Shown piece by piece: positions 17,863-26,863 of a DNA stretch of 64,000 nucleotides (position 1 is its first letter; every line of letters begins with the position of its first letter). Location of the stretch: the NCBI RefSeq assembly GCF_005405585.1, contig NZ_BJEQ01000001.1, positions 642,343-706,342 on the forward strand, written 5' to 3'. Source of the DNA: Agarivorans sp. Toyoura001 (lineage in GTDB: Bacteria; Pseudomonadota; Gammaproteobacteria; Enterobacterales; Celerinatantimonadaceae). The position numbers and the translations under genes are program-made. The notes below the pieces were generated by a model. It made no database searches. It was not told the DNA's origin and saw only the letters and a list, made by a program, of their open reading frames with translations.

Positions 17863-18375
17863 TTAAGCTCGCTTTTTATGCCCTTCCTTCAAGTGCACAA
17901 AATCGACATCATCAAGACCTTGAATATCAAAGGCTTGACCAAATCCTTTTACATAACGCCCTTTTACTGGCGTTAATGCGAATAATTTAAAATCGGCGAG
18001 TTGGCGTAAGTTACCCACTATTTCGCCATGGCGCTGCTCTAGTAAATCCAATACTTGCTCACGTGGTTCGTCTTCGACTTGCTTAGCTATTACGTCGTAA
18101 CTTAAGCGTTTGCGCGCATAAATTTGCTTAGTATCGGCTTCGTCGGCAATAAGCATTACTGCCGCTTTGTTATGGGCGCGCAGGTAATCAGCATGTTTAG
18201 ATATATCGCTAATCAATATGTAAAACGCACCTTGGTAGCTAATAAACGGCGAGTATGAACTGTGTGGAAAACCATCTTCACCCATAGACGCAATTAATAT
18301 GCTCTGCTGCTTAGCAATAAATTCGGCGATTTCTGGGCCGAGGCGTGATGCCAAGCGTTCTTTTTTATCAATCAT
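17863..18375 (-). CDS. hutZ: Heme utilization protein HutZ
   Basis: The 170-residue protein is a flavin-reductase-like split-barrel (pyridoxamine-phosphate-oxidase fold) member of the HugZ/HutZ family, which degrades heme to release iron in the cytoplasm. Features are IAKQQSILIASMGEDGFPHSSYSPFI (about 19-44), AFYILISDISKHADYLRAHNKAAVMLIADEAD (about 50-81) and a C-terminal RYVKGFGQAFDI, all typical. It overlaps the stop codon of hutX by one base (TAATG), so both come from one transcript. The usual third Vibrio gene, hutW, is not next to it. Confidence 0.92.
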   Translation of the reverse strand: MIDKKERLASRLGPEIAEFIAKQQSILIASMGEDGFPHSSYSPFISYQGAFYILISDISKHADYLRAHNKAAVMLIADEADTKQIYARKRLSYDVIAKQVEDEPREQVLDLLEQRHGEIVGNLRQLADFKLFALTPVKGRYVKGFGQAFDIQGLDDVDFVHLKEGHKKRA

Positions 18376-18890
18376 TACTGTTGGTTCTCTAGTTCCGTTA
18401 GTGCCATGTTCTGTTTCAATAATTCAAAACGCTCTACCTGCTGCGGCAATAAAACGCGTTTGCGATCTCGGCCTAGGTAAATCTTAAATATGGTGGCGCC
18501 ATTATCATCAAAAAACTGGAAACAGTAGCTTTCTACACCGCGCAAAGGCTTGCTCACTAATGCAATGCTAGCAATATTTTCAAGCTTTAAGTGGCCGTGT
18601 AGGTGGCTTTGTTTATCCATTAAATTGTAATAGCCATGACCAGGCTTACCACTTGGAAAATTATCTTTTATTTCAAATACCGAGCCTGCCACTTGAATAA
18701 TGGTGGTTAATGGCCCCCAACTGGGTAAGTCGTACATTAGCCATTGAAGCTGTTCGTTAGGTAACCAACATGCCCATTCTTGGGGAAGTTGCTCTACCAC
18801 TTCGGCTTCACTGCATTGCGCTTTTTCTGCCAATTGAGCCACACTCATTTCGCTATGTTGCTCTACTACTTCGGCTAGCGTTAATGCCAT
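18375..18890 (-). CDS. hutX: Heme utilization cytosolic carrier protein HutX
   Basis: This 171-residue protein belongs to the HutX/HuvX family of cytoplasmic heme carriers that pass heme to HutZ. Recognisable segments are LPQEWACWLPNEQLQWLMYDLPSWGP, the heme-pocket region GHGYYNLMDKQSHLHGHLKLENI and the C-terminal CFQFFDDNGATIFKIYLGRDRKR. An AGGAGAG SD precedes the ATG. The gene is divergent from tonB and shares with it an intergenic region carrying a Fur-like box, so both units are probably repressed when iron is plentiful. Confidence 0.92.
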   Translation of the reverse strand: MALTLAEVVEQHSEMSVAQLAEKAQCSEAEVVEQLPQEWACWLPNEQLQWLMYDLPSWGPLTTIIQVAGSVFEIKDNFPSGKPGHGYYNLMDKQSHLHGHLKLENIASIALVSKPLRGVESYCFQFFDDNGATIFKIYLGRDRKRVLLPQQVERFELLKQNMALTELENQQ

Positions 18891-18984
18891 TTAACTCTCC
18901 TATCTACTGTTACTACTTGCGTCTTCACCCGCGTAAAGCTGAAGAACTAAAGATGAAATTACCTTAACCCACCCTCAAATCAAA

Positions 18985-18999
18985 TGCAAATCATTATCA
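18985..18999. promoter_or_regulatory. Fur-box-like operator between hutX and tonB
   Basis: TGCAAATCATTATCA matches the 7-1-7 Fur consensus TGATAATCATTATCA at 13 of 15 positions. It sits in the 183-base divergent region between hutXZ and the tonB operon, where one site could repress both directions. Confidence 0.7.
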
Positions 19000-19073
19000 T
19001 TTGTATTTACTTATTTTTTGTTTGCCATTATTCTAAGCGCAGTTTTTAAGAATTAACCGTGTAAGGGCAAAAA

Positions 19074-19898
19074 ATGGGGAAGCTTAGTTTGGCCGTGCTT
19101 ATTTCGGCGGCTATTCATGGCTACTTTATCTATAAGCAGCCCGAACCTAGAGAAATAAGCTTAAGTGCAGGCGGGCAAAACGCTGCGCCAAGTTTGAGTA
19201 TTGTGGCTATTAGTACTGCTGTTGCTGCGCCTGCCGCAGAGCCAGAAGAGCTAGTGCCAGAACAGGCACCTATTGAGCCTGCGCCAGCAGTACAACCAGA
19301 GCCTACCTTAGCGCCAATGGAAACCGTAAACACCCAACCACTTAAGCCTGCGCCTGTAAAACAACCAATAACGCCTCTTGTTGCCAAGGACAGTAAACGT
19401 GAAAGCCAAATTGCCAAATCAAGCCCTAAACCAGAGCCCTCTCCTACCCAACCGACGCAACGGGAACAAGTTGAAAAGACGTTGGCAGAACCCCTTGAGC
19501 TCGCAGCAAAGCCAGATGATAAGCTCGAGCCTGTTACTGAAAAGCTAAACCCTGCGCCTGCCGCCGCTAGCCAAGTAAACAGTAAGGTTGAAGTGGATTC
19601 TGGTTTGGCTCAGCAGCCTCGCTTAAACAGCCAACCGCGCTTTGCTAAACCGCCCACTGCACCGGTATATCCTCGCCTCGCTAAAAAGCGCGGTTTAGAA
19701 GGCACAGTAATGGTTGAAGTATGGCTTGACCCTAAAGGCCAACAAACCAAACGAGAAATTAACGCCAGCTCTGGGGTGAAAAGCTTAGATAAAGCCGCCC
19801 TTAAAGCAGTAAAAAAGTGGCGCTTTAAAGCGCTAATGGTAGACGGCCAAGCACAGGCCTCTCGCGCCCTTATTCCTATTCGATTTAAGTTGAGTTAA
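19074..19898 (+). CDS. tonB: TonB energy transducer
   Basis: A 274-residue TonB has a short N-terminal membrane anchor (LSLAVLISAAIHGYFI), a long Pro/Glu/Lys-rich periplasm-spanning region (about 45-180) and the C-terminal TonB domain. That domain starts near APVYPRLAKKRGLEGTVMVEVWLD and ends ALIPIRFKLS. It transmits proton-motive energy from ExbB-ExbD to outer-membrane receptors such as the heme receptor encoded at 54 kb. It is the first gene of a six-gene heme import operon, with exbB starting four bases after its stop. Confidence 0.93.
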   Translation: MGKLSLAVLISAAIHGYFIYKQPEPREISLSAGGQNAAPSLSIVAISTAVAAPAAEPEELVPEQAPIEPAPAVQPEPTLAPMETVNTQPLKPAPVKQPITPLVAKDSKRESQIAKSSPKPEPSPTQPTQREQVEKTLAEPLELAAKPDDKLEPVTEKLNPAPAAASQVNSKVEVDSGLAQQPRLNSQPRFAKPPTAPVYPRLAKKRGLEGTVMVEVWLDPKGQQTKREINASSGVKSLDKAALKAVKKWRFKALMVDGQAQASRALIPIRFKLS

Positions 19899-19902
19899 CC
19901 CT

Positions 19903-20643
19903 ATGCAAAACCTCTCTAACGATCAGCTAAGCGCTGTTAGCAATATTATTACTGCCGAGCAGTTAGGCGATTTACGCTGGCCGATTGTATTTTGTTCGGT
20001 GCTGGCCTGCGCCATTATTATTGAGCGAATCGTAAGCCTTGCTTATACCCACATAAGTAACCACAAACGAGACTGGTTAAAACAAGCGACACACTTGTTA
20101 ACTAGCGAGAAAGGCAGCTGCAAAAAAGACAACAAACAATGCTTCTCTAGCTCTAATAGCTTAGCCCGCAAGGCTATTTGCTTATTGCTAGTGCACAAAA
20201 ATCAAAACAAAGCCCTGCGCGAAGAAATAGCCGCCGTATGGTTACGCCAACAGCAACAAAAGCTAGCACGAGGCTTAAAAGCCTTACACATTTTGGCCTT
20301 AATTAGCCCACTACTTGGTCTACTAGGTACCGTGCTGGGTTTAATAGAAATGTTTGATGCCTTGGCGACTAGCGAGCAAGCAGTTAACCCCGCCACGCTG
20401 TCGCAAGGTTTGGGAACAGCGATGTATACCACCGCTGCCGGTTTATTAGTGACCGTGCCAGCACTAGCCTTTGCCCACGGCTTAAGTTTGTGGAAAGAAC
20501 GCATTATTCATGAGCTAGAAACCATTATTAACCAAGCAAACCTGATGATTGAAGGGGTGAATACCCTAGCCGATGATGCACGTACTTTATCAGCGTTTCA
20601 CCCTACAGCGGCTGAACCTAAGCTAGAGCAAGCACCTGCATGA
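19903..20643 (+). CDS. exbB: ExbB proton channel subunit (MotA/TolQ/ExbB family)
   Basis: The 246-residue protein has an N-terminal membrane segment (WPIVFCSVLACAIIIERIVSL), a cytoplasmic stretch and the two conserved C-terminal helices. These helices include LHILALISPLLGLLGTVLGLIEMFDAL and AMYTTAAGLLVTVPALAFAHGL, the core of the family. It forms the inner-membrane proton channel that drives TonB. Its last four bases overlap the exbD start, indicating coupling. Confidence 0.92.
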   Translation: MQNLSNDQLSAVSNIITAEQLGDLRWPIVFCSVLACAIIIERIVSLAYTHISNHKRDWLKQATHLLTSEKGSCKKDNKQCFSSSNSLARKAICLLLVHKNQNKALREEIAAVWLRQQQQKLARGLKALHILALISPLLGLLGTVLGLIEMFDALATSEQAVNPATLSQGLGTAMYTTAAGLLVTVPALAFAHGLSLWKERIIHELETIINQANLMIEGVNTLADDARTLSAFHPTAAEPKLEQAPA

Positions 20644-21059
20644 TCCGCGTAGAAGAACAGCACAACAGCTTTAGCATGGTGCCCGACTTAACCGCCTTGC
20701 TAGATATTATTTTTATTGTATTGGTGTTTTTGTTGCTCACCGCCAACTCACGGGTTTACCAAATGGATATGGATTTACCTGCTACCGAGCAAGGCCAAAC
20801 AAGCCTAGCCACCGAGCCTGCAAGCATTCAACTAAGTTTGTTTCAAAGCAATCCTATTTGGGGATTAGGCGAGCAACGCTATCAACACTTTAAAGAGTTT
20901 GAAGCAGCCTTGCTGCTGCAAACTAATAACCGAGATAAACCCACTGTTAGCTTGGCCAGCGAGCGCCAAGTGCCAGTAGAACACTTATTAAAAATGCTGG
21001 AGCTATTACAGCAACAGAACATTGAGACCACTCAAATTTTAATGGATAAAGAATCATGA
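20640..21059 (+). CDS. exbD: ExbD biopolymer transport protein
   Basis: This 139-residue ExbD/TolR-family protein has one N-terminal membrane helix preceded by VPDLTALLDIIFIVLVFLLL. The family's essential aspartate lies in that segment (LLDIIFI). A small periplasmic domain follows, ending with LLKMLELLQQQNIETTQI. It completes the TonB motor. Four-base overlaps with both exbB and hutB tie it into the operon. Confidence 0.92.
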   Translation: MIRVEEQHNSFSMVPDLTALLDIIFIVLVFLLLTANSRVYQMDMDLPATEQGQTSLATEPASIQLSLFQSNPIWGLGEQRYQHFKEFEAALLLQTNNRDKPTVSLASERQVPVEHLLKMLELLQQQNIETTQILMDKES

Positions 21060-21910
21060 TTAAGCGCCACGCCTCGTTTTTAGCTTCTGCCCTTGTTGGC
21101 CTTAATTTGCTTATCAGCCCTAGCGTGCAAGCAGAGCCGCTGCAGCGAGTGGTCAGTGCTGGTGCCAATATTACTGAGATTATTATGGCCTTAAACGCCC
21201 AGCAGCAGCTAATTGCAGTAGATTCTACCAGTGAATTACCAGGCGATATGGCGCTGCCGGTAGTGGGCTATCACCGCCGATTAAGCGCCGAAGGGCTATT
21301 AGCGCTATCACCAGACAGCATTATTGGTAGTGACGAAATGGGCCCAGATAGCAGTATTGCTCAGTTGCAACAAGCCGGTATTGCGGTGCATAAGCTCAAT
21401 AGCCAATCTACCATTGAGAGCCTACAACTGCGCATTAAACAACTAGCGGATTTAATGGGACACCCACAACAAGGTGAGGAGTTACAAGCTCAGCTCAACA
21501 GCCAGTTAAACCAGTTAGAACAGCAAGCTCAAACAGCTAAAGCCGCCAATACCTTATTCTTTTTAAGCCATGACGCCAAAAAGCTAGTTGCGGCAGGCAG
21601 CGACACCACCGCCAATAGCATTATGGAACTGGCCGGTGCGGTAAACTTAGCCAAGCCGCATATCAACAGCTATAAACCCTTGTCTGATGAGGCGATTTTA
21701 TCGATGCAGCCAGAGCTACTGTTATTTAGCCAACGAAGCTTAGAGATGCTAGGTGGCGTAGATGGTGTGTTAAGCAGCTTCCCCGTTTTAGCCGCAACGC
21801 CAGCCGGAAAAAACAAAGCGATTTTTGCTATTGATGGACATGCTTTGGTGGGTGGCTTAGGCTTGGCAAGCATAGATGAAGCGGTGCGACTCACTCAGCG
21901 CTTACAATAA
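21056..21910 (+). CDS. hutB: Heme ABC transporter periplasmic binding protein HutB
   Basis: This 284-residue protein has a signal peptide ending SVQA and the cluster A-II (FecB/HemT) binding fold. Key segments are RVVSAGANITEIIMALNAQQQLIAVDSTSELPG, the hinge helix and a C-terminal GHALVGGLGLASIDEAVRL. It captures heme in the periplasm and delivers it to the HutC permease. It overlaps exbD by four bases. An 88-base gap separates it from hutC, the longest gap in the operon. Confidence 0.9.
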   Translation: MIKRHASFLASALVGLNLLISPSVQAEPLQRVVSAGANITEIIMALNAQQQLIAVDSTSELPGDMALPVVGYHRRLSAEGLLALSPDSIIGSDEMGPDSSIAQLQQAGIAVHKLNSQSTIESLQLRIKQLADLMGHPQQGEELQAQLNSQLNQLEQQAQTAKAANTLFFLSHDAKKLVAAGSDTTANSIMELAGAVNLAKPHINSYKPLSDEAILSMQPELLLFSQRSLEMLGGVDGVLSSFPVLAATPAGKNKAIFAIDGHALVGGLGLASIDEAVRLTQRLQ

Positions 21911-21998
21911 TTAGATTTCTCGTTTAAGCGCTAGCTTGAATTAAAAGTGTTTTTAACCAGCAGCTTAACCGCTACTGGTGCTTTAATAGGTTTTATTA

Positions 21999-23063
21999 AT
22001 GTCTTTGTTTTCTCCACAATCAGCCAATGGCTCGGTGTTTTCCGGTTGGCTAATGCCCGCGGCGTTATTGCTGTTACTCGCCACAGCTTTACTGTCGGTT
22101 ACCCAAGGGCCAATGAGCATACCTGTGAGCGATGCCTTAGTGGCGCTATTACCTTTTGAGTTTGCTAGCGACGCTCCTGCGCATTACCAATTAGTGGTGA
22201 CCGGTATTCGTTTGCCGCGCACCTTATTATGCATTGCTGTTGGCGCAATATTGGCCATGTGTGGCGCGGTAATGCAGGGCTTATTTCGCAACCCTTTAGC
22301 TGACCCCGGCATTATTGGGGTATCAAGTGGCAGCGCAGCAGGCGCGGCGGTGGCCATTGTGTTAATTGGTTTGATAGATTGGCAATTACCTGAATTTGTT
22401 AGCGCCCTAGCCATCCCCCTATTTGCCTTTATCGGCGGCTTTGTGACCACCATATTAGTTTACCGTTTAGGCACCACGCCTAACGGCACTTCGGTGGTGA
22501 TGATGTTATTGGCAGGTATTGCCATTGGCGCCTTAAGCGGTGCCGGTATTGGCCTACTCAGCTATTTAGCTAACGACCAAATGCTACGAGATTTAAGCCT
22601 ATGGCAAATGGGATCGTTAGCCGGCGCAACCTGGAGCAACATTGCGCTGGCTACTGTCACGCTAGTTATTTTGTGTGTGGTGTTTATGCGCAAAGCCAAG
22701 GCCTTGAATGCCTTACTACTGGGTGAAGCCGAAGCAGGCCATTTAGGCATTAAAGTACAGCAGTTAAAAAGCCAATTGATCTTTTTCACTGCTTTAGGGG
22801 TGGGCATAGCCGTTTCTGTTTCGGGTTTAATCGGCTTTGTTGGCTTAGTGGTGCCGCATTTGGTACGCATGTTAATGGGGCCGAACCATCAACGCTTAAT
22901 TCCTTTTAGCGCCTTATTGGGTGCTGCCTTGCTATTACTGGCGGACCTGATTTCACGCTTAGTGATAAGCCCAGCCGAATTGCCAGTAGGCATTGTTACC
23001 GCGCTTGTTGGCGCACCGTTTTTCATCTTCTTGCTATTGCAGCAACGCCAACGGATAGCCTAG
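21999..23063 (+). CDS. hutC: Heme ABC transporter permease HutC (FecCD family)
   Basis: The 354-residue protein is a FecCD/BtuC-type permease with about ten membrane segments. It has the classic TGIRLPRTLLCIAVGAILAMCGAVMQGLFRNPLADPGIIGVSSGS block (about 67-110) and the coupling-helix region GLIGFVGLVVPHLVRMLMGPNHQRLIP. It forms the inner-membrane heme channel with HutD. The ATG start follows a weak SD. hutD begins eight bases after its stop. Confidence 0.92.
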   Translation: MSLFSPQSANGSVFSGWLMPAALLLLLATALLSVTQGPMSIPVSDALVALLPFEFASDAPAHYQLVVTGIRLPRTLLCIAVGAILAMCGAVMQGLFRNPLADPGIIGVSSGSAAGAAVAIVLIGLIDWQLPEFVSALAIPLFAFIGGFVTTILVYRLGTTPNGTSVVMMLLAGIAIGALSGAGIGLLSYLANDQMLRDLSLWQMGSLAGATWSNIALATVTLVILCVVFMRKAKALNALLLGEAEAGHLGIKVQQLKSQLIFFTALGVGIAVSVSGLIGFVGLVVPHLVRMLMGPNHQRLIPFSALLGAALLLLADLISRLVISPAELPVGIVTALVGAPFFIFLLLQQRQRIA

Positions 23064-23071
23064 GAAACAGT

Positions 23072-23851
23072 ATGAGCAACTCAAACAGCATTCAACTCAG
23101 TAATATTCAGTTATCTTTAGGCTCAAAGCAGCTATTTAGTGATTTGTCGGTGAACTTTCATGCCGGCCAACATACGGCGTTGTTAGGCGCAAACGGCGCT
23201 GGTAAAAGCTCCCTACTTAAATTGATTTGTGGTGATAGAAAGCAACACGGCGGCGAGATAAATATTCTTGGCCAGCAGCGTGAAGCGTGGGACAAACCCG
23301 AACTAAGCCGCCACTTGGCAGTGCTACCGCAAAGCTCTGAACTCAGCTTTGCATTTAGCGTGAGCGAAGTCGTGGCGCTAGGTTTACTGAACAGCAAGCT
23401 TAGCTATCAACAGCAGCAAGTGGTGGTTAAGCAGCAATTAGAACTGATGGATATTTGGCATTACCGCGATACGCCCTACCCGCAGCTTTCTGGAGGCGAG
23501 AAACAGCGAGTTCACTATGCGCGAGTCACCGCGCAGCTGGCGACTACTCCAGTGGAGCAACAAATATTGCTGCTCGACGAGCCCACCAGTGCCTTAGATT
23601 TAAGCCACCAGCAAGTGCTTATGGAGCATGCTTCAAAACTGAGTCAACAAGGGGCAACGGTAATTAGTGTGGTGCACGATCTCAACTTAGCGTCGCGCTA
23701 CTGCCAACGAATTTTGTTGCTAAAACACGGTGAAATGTGTGCCGATGGCGAGCCAGAAAAAGTACTCACCCAAGCAAATATTCATCAAGTATTTGATTAC
23801 CAAGCACAGATTTTACGCCATCCTGAACAAGACTTTCCGGTCATTATTTAA
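23072..23851 (+). CDS. hutD: Heme ABC transporter ATP-binding protein HutD
   Basis: The 259-residue ATPase has Walker A LLGANGAGKSSLLKL (about 36-50), the signature LSGGEKQRVHYARV (about 139-152), Walker B ILLLDEPTSALDLSHQQ and the H-loop VVHDLNLASRYC. It is the energising subunit of HutBCD. GGAAACAGT precedes the ATG. It ends the heme operon and converges with an AraC regulator six bases beyond its stop, with no visible terminator between. Confidence 0.93.
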   Translation: MSNSNSIQLSNIQLSLGSKQLFSDLSVNFHAGQHTALLGANGAGKSSLLKLICGDRKQHGGEINILGQQREAWDKPELSRHLAVLPQSSELSFAFSVSEVVALGLLNSKLSYQQQQVVVKQQLELMDIWHYRDTPYPQLSGGEKQRVHYARVTAQLATTPVEQQILLLDEPTSALDLSHQQVLMEHASKLSQQGATVISVVHDLNLASRYCQRILLLKHGEMCADGEPEKVLTQANIHQVFDYQAQILRHPEQDFPVII

Positions 23852-23857
23852 ACCTAG

Positions 23858-24766
23858 CTACTTTCCAAGTCTGGATAGTCGATATGCCTTTGGACTAAAG
23901 CCGGTAAGCTGCTTAAAGCGGGCGCTAAAATGCGCCTGCGAAGAAAACCCCACTTGATAGGCAATCTCAGCCAAACTCAACTCTTCATTTTGCAATAAGC
24001 GCTTAGCCCTTGTTACTCGCCGTGTACTTAAATATTGATGTGGGCTAAGCCCGCTAGTTTGTTTAAACATTCGCGCAAAATGGTAGTCACTGAGATCCAC
24101 TAACTGCGCCAGATGATTAAGGCTTATGTTTTCGGCTAGGTGGGCTTCTATATAGTCTTTACAGCGCTGTAATTGAAAGGGCGCTAATCCGCCTTTGATG
24201 ACCAAACTTGGCAGTGCTTTATCAACGTAGTGTTTAACAATATGCCCAAGCAGCAATTGGCTCACTTGGTCCAAAGCAAGCCGGTCGCCGCTATCTTGCC
24301 AATTAAGGTTTAAGGCCCATTGCTGAATTAGGCTGTTTACTGCGGGGTCGTCGATAAAGGTTTTATCTTGCAGCTGTATTTGGCTGGCTCCTTTATCCCA
24401 CACTTGCTCCACACTGCGGCTTAGATCAAGGTCACTAAAATACAGATGAACAAAGCCCAGCTCGCCGTCAACTTGCCAGTGAGACTCGTGCCCTGCAGGC
24501 ATTAAGCACAGTTTTCCAGGTGCCCCACCACCCAGCTGTTTTTTACCTATCACCCGCTTAGTGCGGTAGCCGCCAGATAAGTAAACACTCAAGGTATGAT
24601 GCTCAGGCTTTAGGTAAGAGGTACGGTCGTCACAGTTAGACCAACGGGCAAAACCCAGCTGCTCACCTAAATTAACGCTATTGTGCAGCACCGCTCGGGC
24701 ATTATTTAAACGTTCAAATACGTGACTATGCTGAATAAGTTGATGGTGGGTCTTGTGGTTTGGCAT
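23858..24766 (-). CDS. AraC family transcriptional regulator
   Basis: The 302-residue protein has an N-terminal cupin-like sensing region and a C-terminal double HTH (about 200-300). Its two helices are seen in LNHLAQLVDLSDYHFARMFKQTSGLSPHQYL and LSLAEIAYQVGFSSQAHFSARFKQLTGFSPKAYR. A strong SD AAGGAGAT lies six bases before the ATG. It sits at the end of the heme operon facing it. Control of iron genes is possible, but nothing in the sequence fixes its effector or targets. Confidence 0.9.
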   Translation of the reverse strand: MPNHKTHHQLIQHSHVFERLNNARAVLHNSVNLGEQLGFARWSNCDDRTSYLKPEHHTLSVYLSGGYRTKRVIGKKQLGGGAPGKLCLMPAGHESHWQVDGELGFVHLYFSDLDLSRSVEQVWDKGASQIQLQDKTFIDDPAVNSLIQQWALNLNWQDSGDRLALDQVSQLLLGHIVKHYVDKALPSLVIKGGLAPFQLQRCKDYIEAHLAENISLNHLAQLVDLSDYHFARMFKQTSGLSPHQYLSTRRVTRAKRLLQNEELSLAEIAYQVGFSSQAHFSARFKQLTGFSPKAYRLSRLGK

Positions 24767-25058
24767 CCCATCTCCTTATGGTTAGCGCCGCCATTTAATG
24801 TGATATCCATCATAATCTTTAACGCCAAGAATGCAAAACCAACAATTAGAGTAATTACTTGCAATCGGATTTGAACTTAAATACCATTTGCCGACTTATT
24901 TTTAAGCAAAGAACCTGTAAGCCTTTCAGGATCTGTTGTGCGCGAATCTATCAACGCACCACCCTCCAAACAACACGGACGTAAACACTTTGCTCGCAAG
25001 GTGACTTTGGCGATCGCTGCTTAGTTTTATTAACGTGTTATTTGAGACTCACTTGTAA

Positions 25059-25934
25059 ATGAAAATGCTCAACGTGTTGCGCAGCCTTATTACTGCGGCC
25101 TTGTTATCCCCATTACTCAGCGTTGCGGAAAGCTTGTTAGAACCCACACCTGAAGCCGAGCAATACGATGCTTACTTTCCTATTTGGGCGCAAGAAGCCA
25201 TCGATTTAGGCCATAAATTGCCAAAGCCTTATGGCTTTAGCATTAATTACATGAGCATGTCGCAGCCACTAATAGTAGATAGCGTAGCGTTTTCTGGTTT
25301 AGGTGATGTTATTGATAACTTAGTGGGCGTTGAGGGTAGCCACGCTATTCAAGAATCGGAAACGCTCACCTTGCGTGGTGATGTTTGGGTACTGCCATTT
25401 CTCAACGTATATGGGCTATTAGGCCAAACCAAAGGCAGCAGTGTTGCCAACGTACAGGTGAATCTAGCAGGAAATCCTATCGGCCCGGCCTTTGATTTTA
25501 ACCTTGAATTTAGTGGCATTACCTATGGCGCAGGTACCACTTTGGTAGGCGGTATAGACAATTGGTTTGCCTTACTCGATGTGAACTATACCAATACCGA
25601 TTTAGACATACTTGACGGTGAGATTAGCACCATAGTGGTAACCCCGCGCTTAGGATACCGCTGGGAAACTGGCGGCCGCGACATCCAGATTTGGGGTGGC
25701 GCAATGTATCAAAACGTAGAGCAAACCTTTAGCGGTAACTTAGATGACATAGGCATTAACCTGCCACCGCCACTGCCCTCTGGCGGTAAATTTACCGTAA
25801 CCCAGCACTTAGAAGAACGTTGGAATGCTCTGATTGGTGGTCAAATGTCACTCACAGAACATGTTGATGCCTTACTCGAAGTCGGTTTTGGCAAGCGCAG
25901 TAGCTTTATGCTGGGCTTAGGATACCGTTTCTAG
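25059..25934 (+). CDS. Small outer-membrane beta-barrel-like protein of unknown function
   Basis: This 291-residue protein has a signal peptide (ITAALLSPLLSVAES) followed by alternating amphipathic strands and ends in the outer-membrane signature GLGYRF (terminal Phe). LRGDVWVLPFLNVYGLLGQTKG and RLGYRWETGG look like barrel strands. I cannot assign a family with certainty. It opens a four-gene cluster in which the next start codon overlaps its stop (TAGTG), so it is co-translated with the lipoprotein hydrolase. The ATG at 25059 has a poor SD; the ATG two codons later is an alternative. Confidence 0.75.
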   Translation: MKMLNVLRSLITAALLSPLLSVAESLLEPTPEAEQYDAYFPIWAQEAIDLGHKLPKPYGFSINYMSMSQPLIVDSVAFSGLGDVIDNLVGVEGSHAIQESETLTLRGDVWVLPFLNVYGLLGQTKGSSVANVQVNLAGNPIGPAFDFNLEFSGITYGAGTTLVGGIDNWFALLDVNYTNTDLDILDGEISTIVVTPRLGYRWETGGRDIQIWGGAMYQNVEQTFSGNLDDIGINLPPPLPSGGKFTVTQHLEERWNALIGGQMSLTEHVDALLEVGFGKRSSFMLGLGYRF

Positions 25935-26863
25935 TGACATACTTAGCTCAGCTAAAACCTTGGTTACTCACTGTATTGCTGGCAGTTAGCTTGAGTGGCT
26001 GTTCGGCTTTGTCAGTGAAAGAGCAACTTGATCACTCACAGCTTACCAAGGCAGGTTTCACCCAGAGTGAGCTACACCTAGCCGAAGGCGGAGAACTGCG
26101 TTACTGGGTAGGTGGTCAGGGTAAACCCTTAGTGATGTTGCATGGTTTTGGCGGCACCGCTACTACCACTTGGCTACCCATGATGCTAGAGCTTAGTCAG
26201 CACCACACTATTATTGCTCCCGATTTAGCATGGTTTGGTGACTCATTTAGCCAAGGCACCGCTAACATTACCACCCAGCGCGCAGCAGTAAATCAACTGC
26301 TCAGCCAGCTGCGGGTTGCACACTACAACTTGGTAGGCATTTCCTACGGCGGCTTAGTGGCTTACGATATGATGGCAAACCAGCAAGGCATCGATAAAGC
26401 GGTAATACTTGCCAGCCCTGGCACTTTTATTAGTGACCAAAACTTAGCAGAGTTAAGCCAACGTTTTGACCGCGACCACCCAGCAGACATTTTTGTTCCG
26501 GAAAACCGCCAACAAATGCGCCACCTATTCGAAGGCGTATTCACCCGTTTTCCTCCATTGCCACACGCCATTGATGAGCAAATATATCAACGCTATTTCG
26601 CCCTTTGGCAAGATCAAAAGCGCCAACTGATTGATAGCTTACCCAGCTATCGCGATCAGCTCGCGCCGCAAGTCGATCCCAAATTAATGCCACCCACCCT
26701 ATTAGTTTGGGGTGAAAATGACCGCGTATTTCCGCTGGAACAAGGTAAGCAATTATCCCGCTATTTGGATGCCCCCATGGTGGTGATCCCTGAAGCGCCT
26801 CATAACATTAGCAATGAGCACCCTGCCACAGTTAGCCAAGCTATCGAGTTATTTATTCAATAA
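25934..26863 (+). CDS. Alpha/beta-hydrolase lipoprotein
   Basis: The 309-residue protein starts with GTG and carries a lipoprotein signal with lipobox LSGC at about residues 20-23, so it is membrane-anchored. The fold is alpha/beta hydrolase: oxyanion region MLHGFGGTATTTW, nucleophile elbow GISYGG (Ser near 138), acid GENDRVF (near 262) and histidine in PEAPHNISNEHP. Lipase, esterase or haloalkane-dehalogenase-like chemistry is possible; the substrate is unknown. Its start overlaps the previous stop by one base, and its stop overlaps the next start (TAATG). Confidence 0.85.
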   Translation: MTYLAQLKPWLLTVLLAVSLSGCSALSVKEQLDHSQLTKAGFTQSELHLAEGGELRYWVGGQGKPLVMLHGFGGTATTTWLPMMLELSQHHTIIAPDLAWFGDSFSQGTANITTQRAAVNQLLSQLRVAHYNLVGISYGGLVAYDMMANQQGIDKAVILASPGTFISDQNLAELSQRFDRDHPADIFVPENRQQMRHLFEGVFTRFPPLPHAIDEQIYQRYFALWQDQKRQLIDSLPSYRDQLAPQVDPKLMPPTLLVWGENDRVFPLEQGKQLSRYLDAPMVVIPEAPHNISNEHPATVSQAIELFIQ

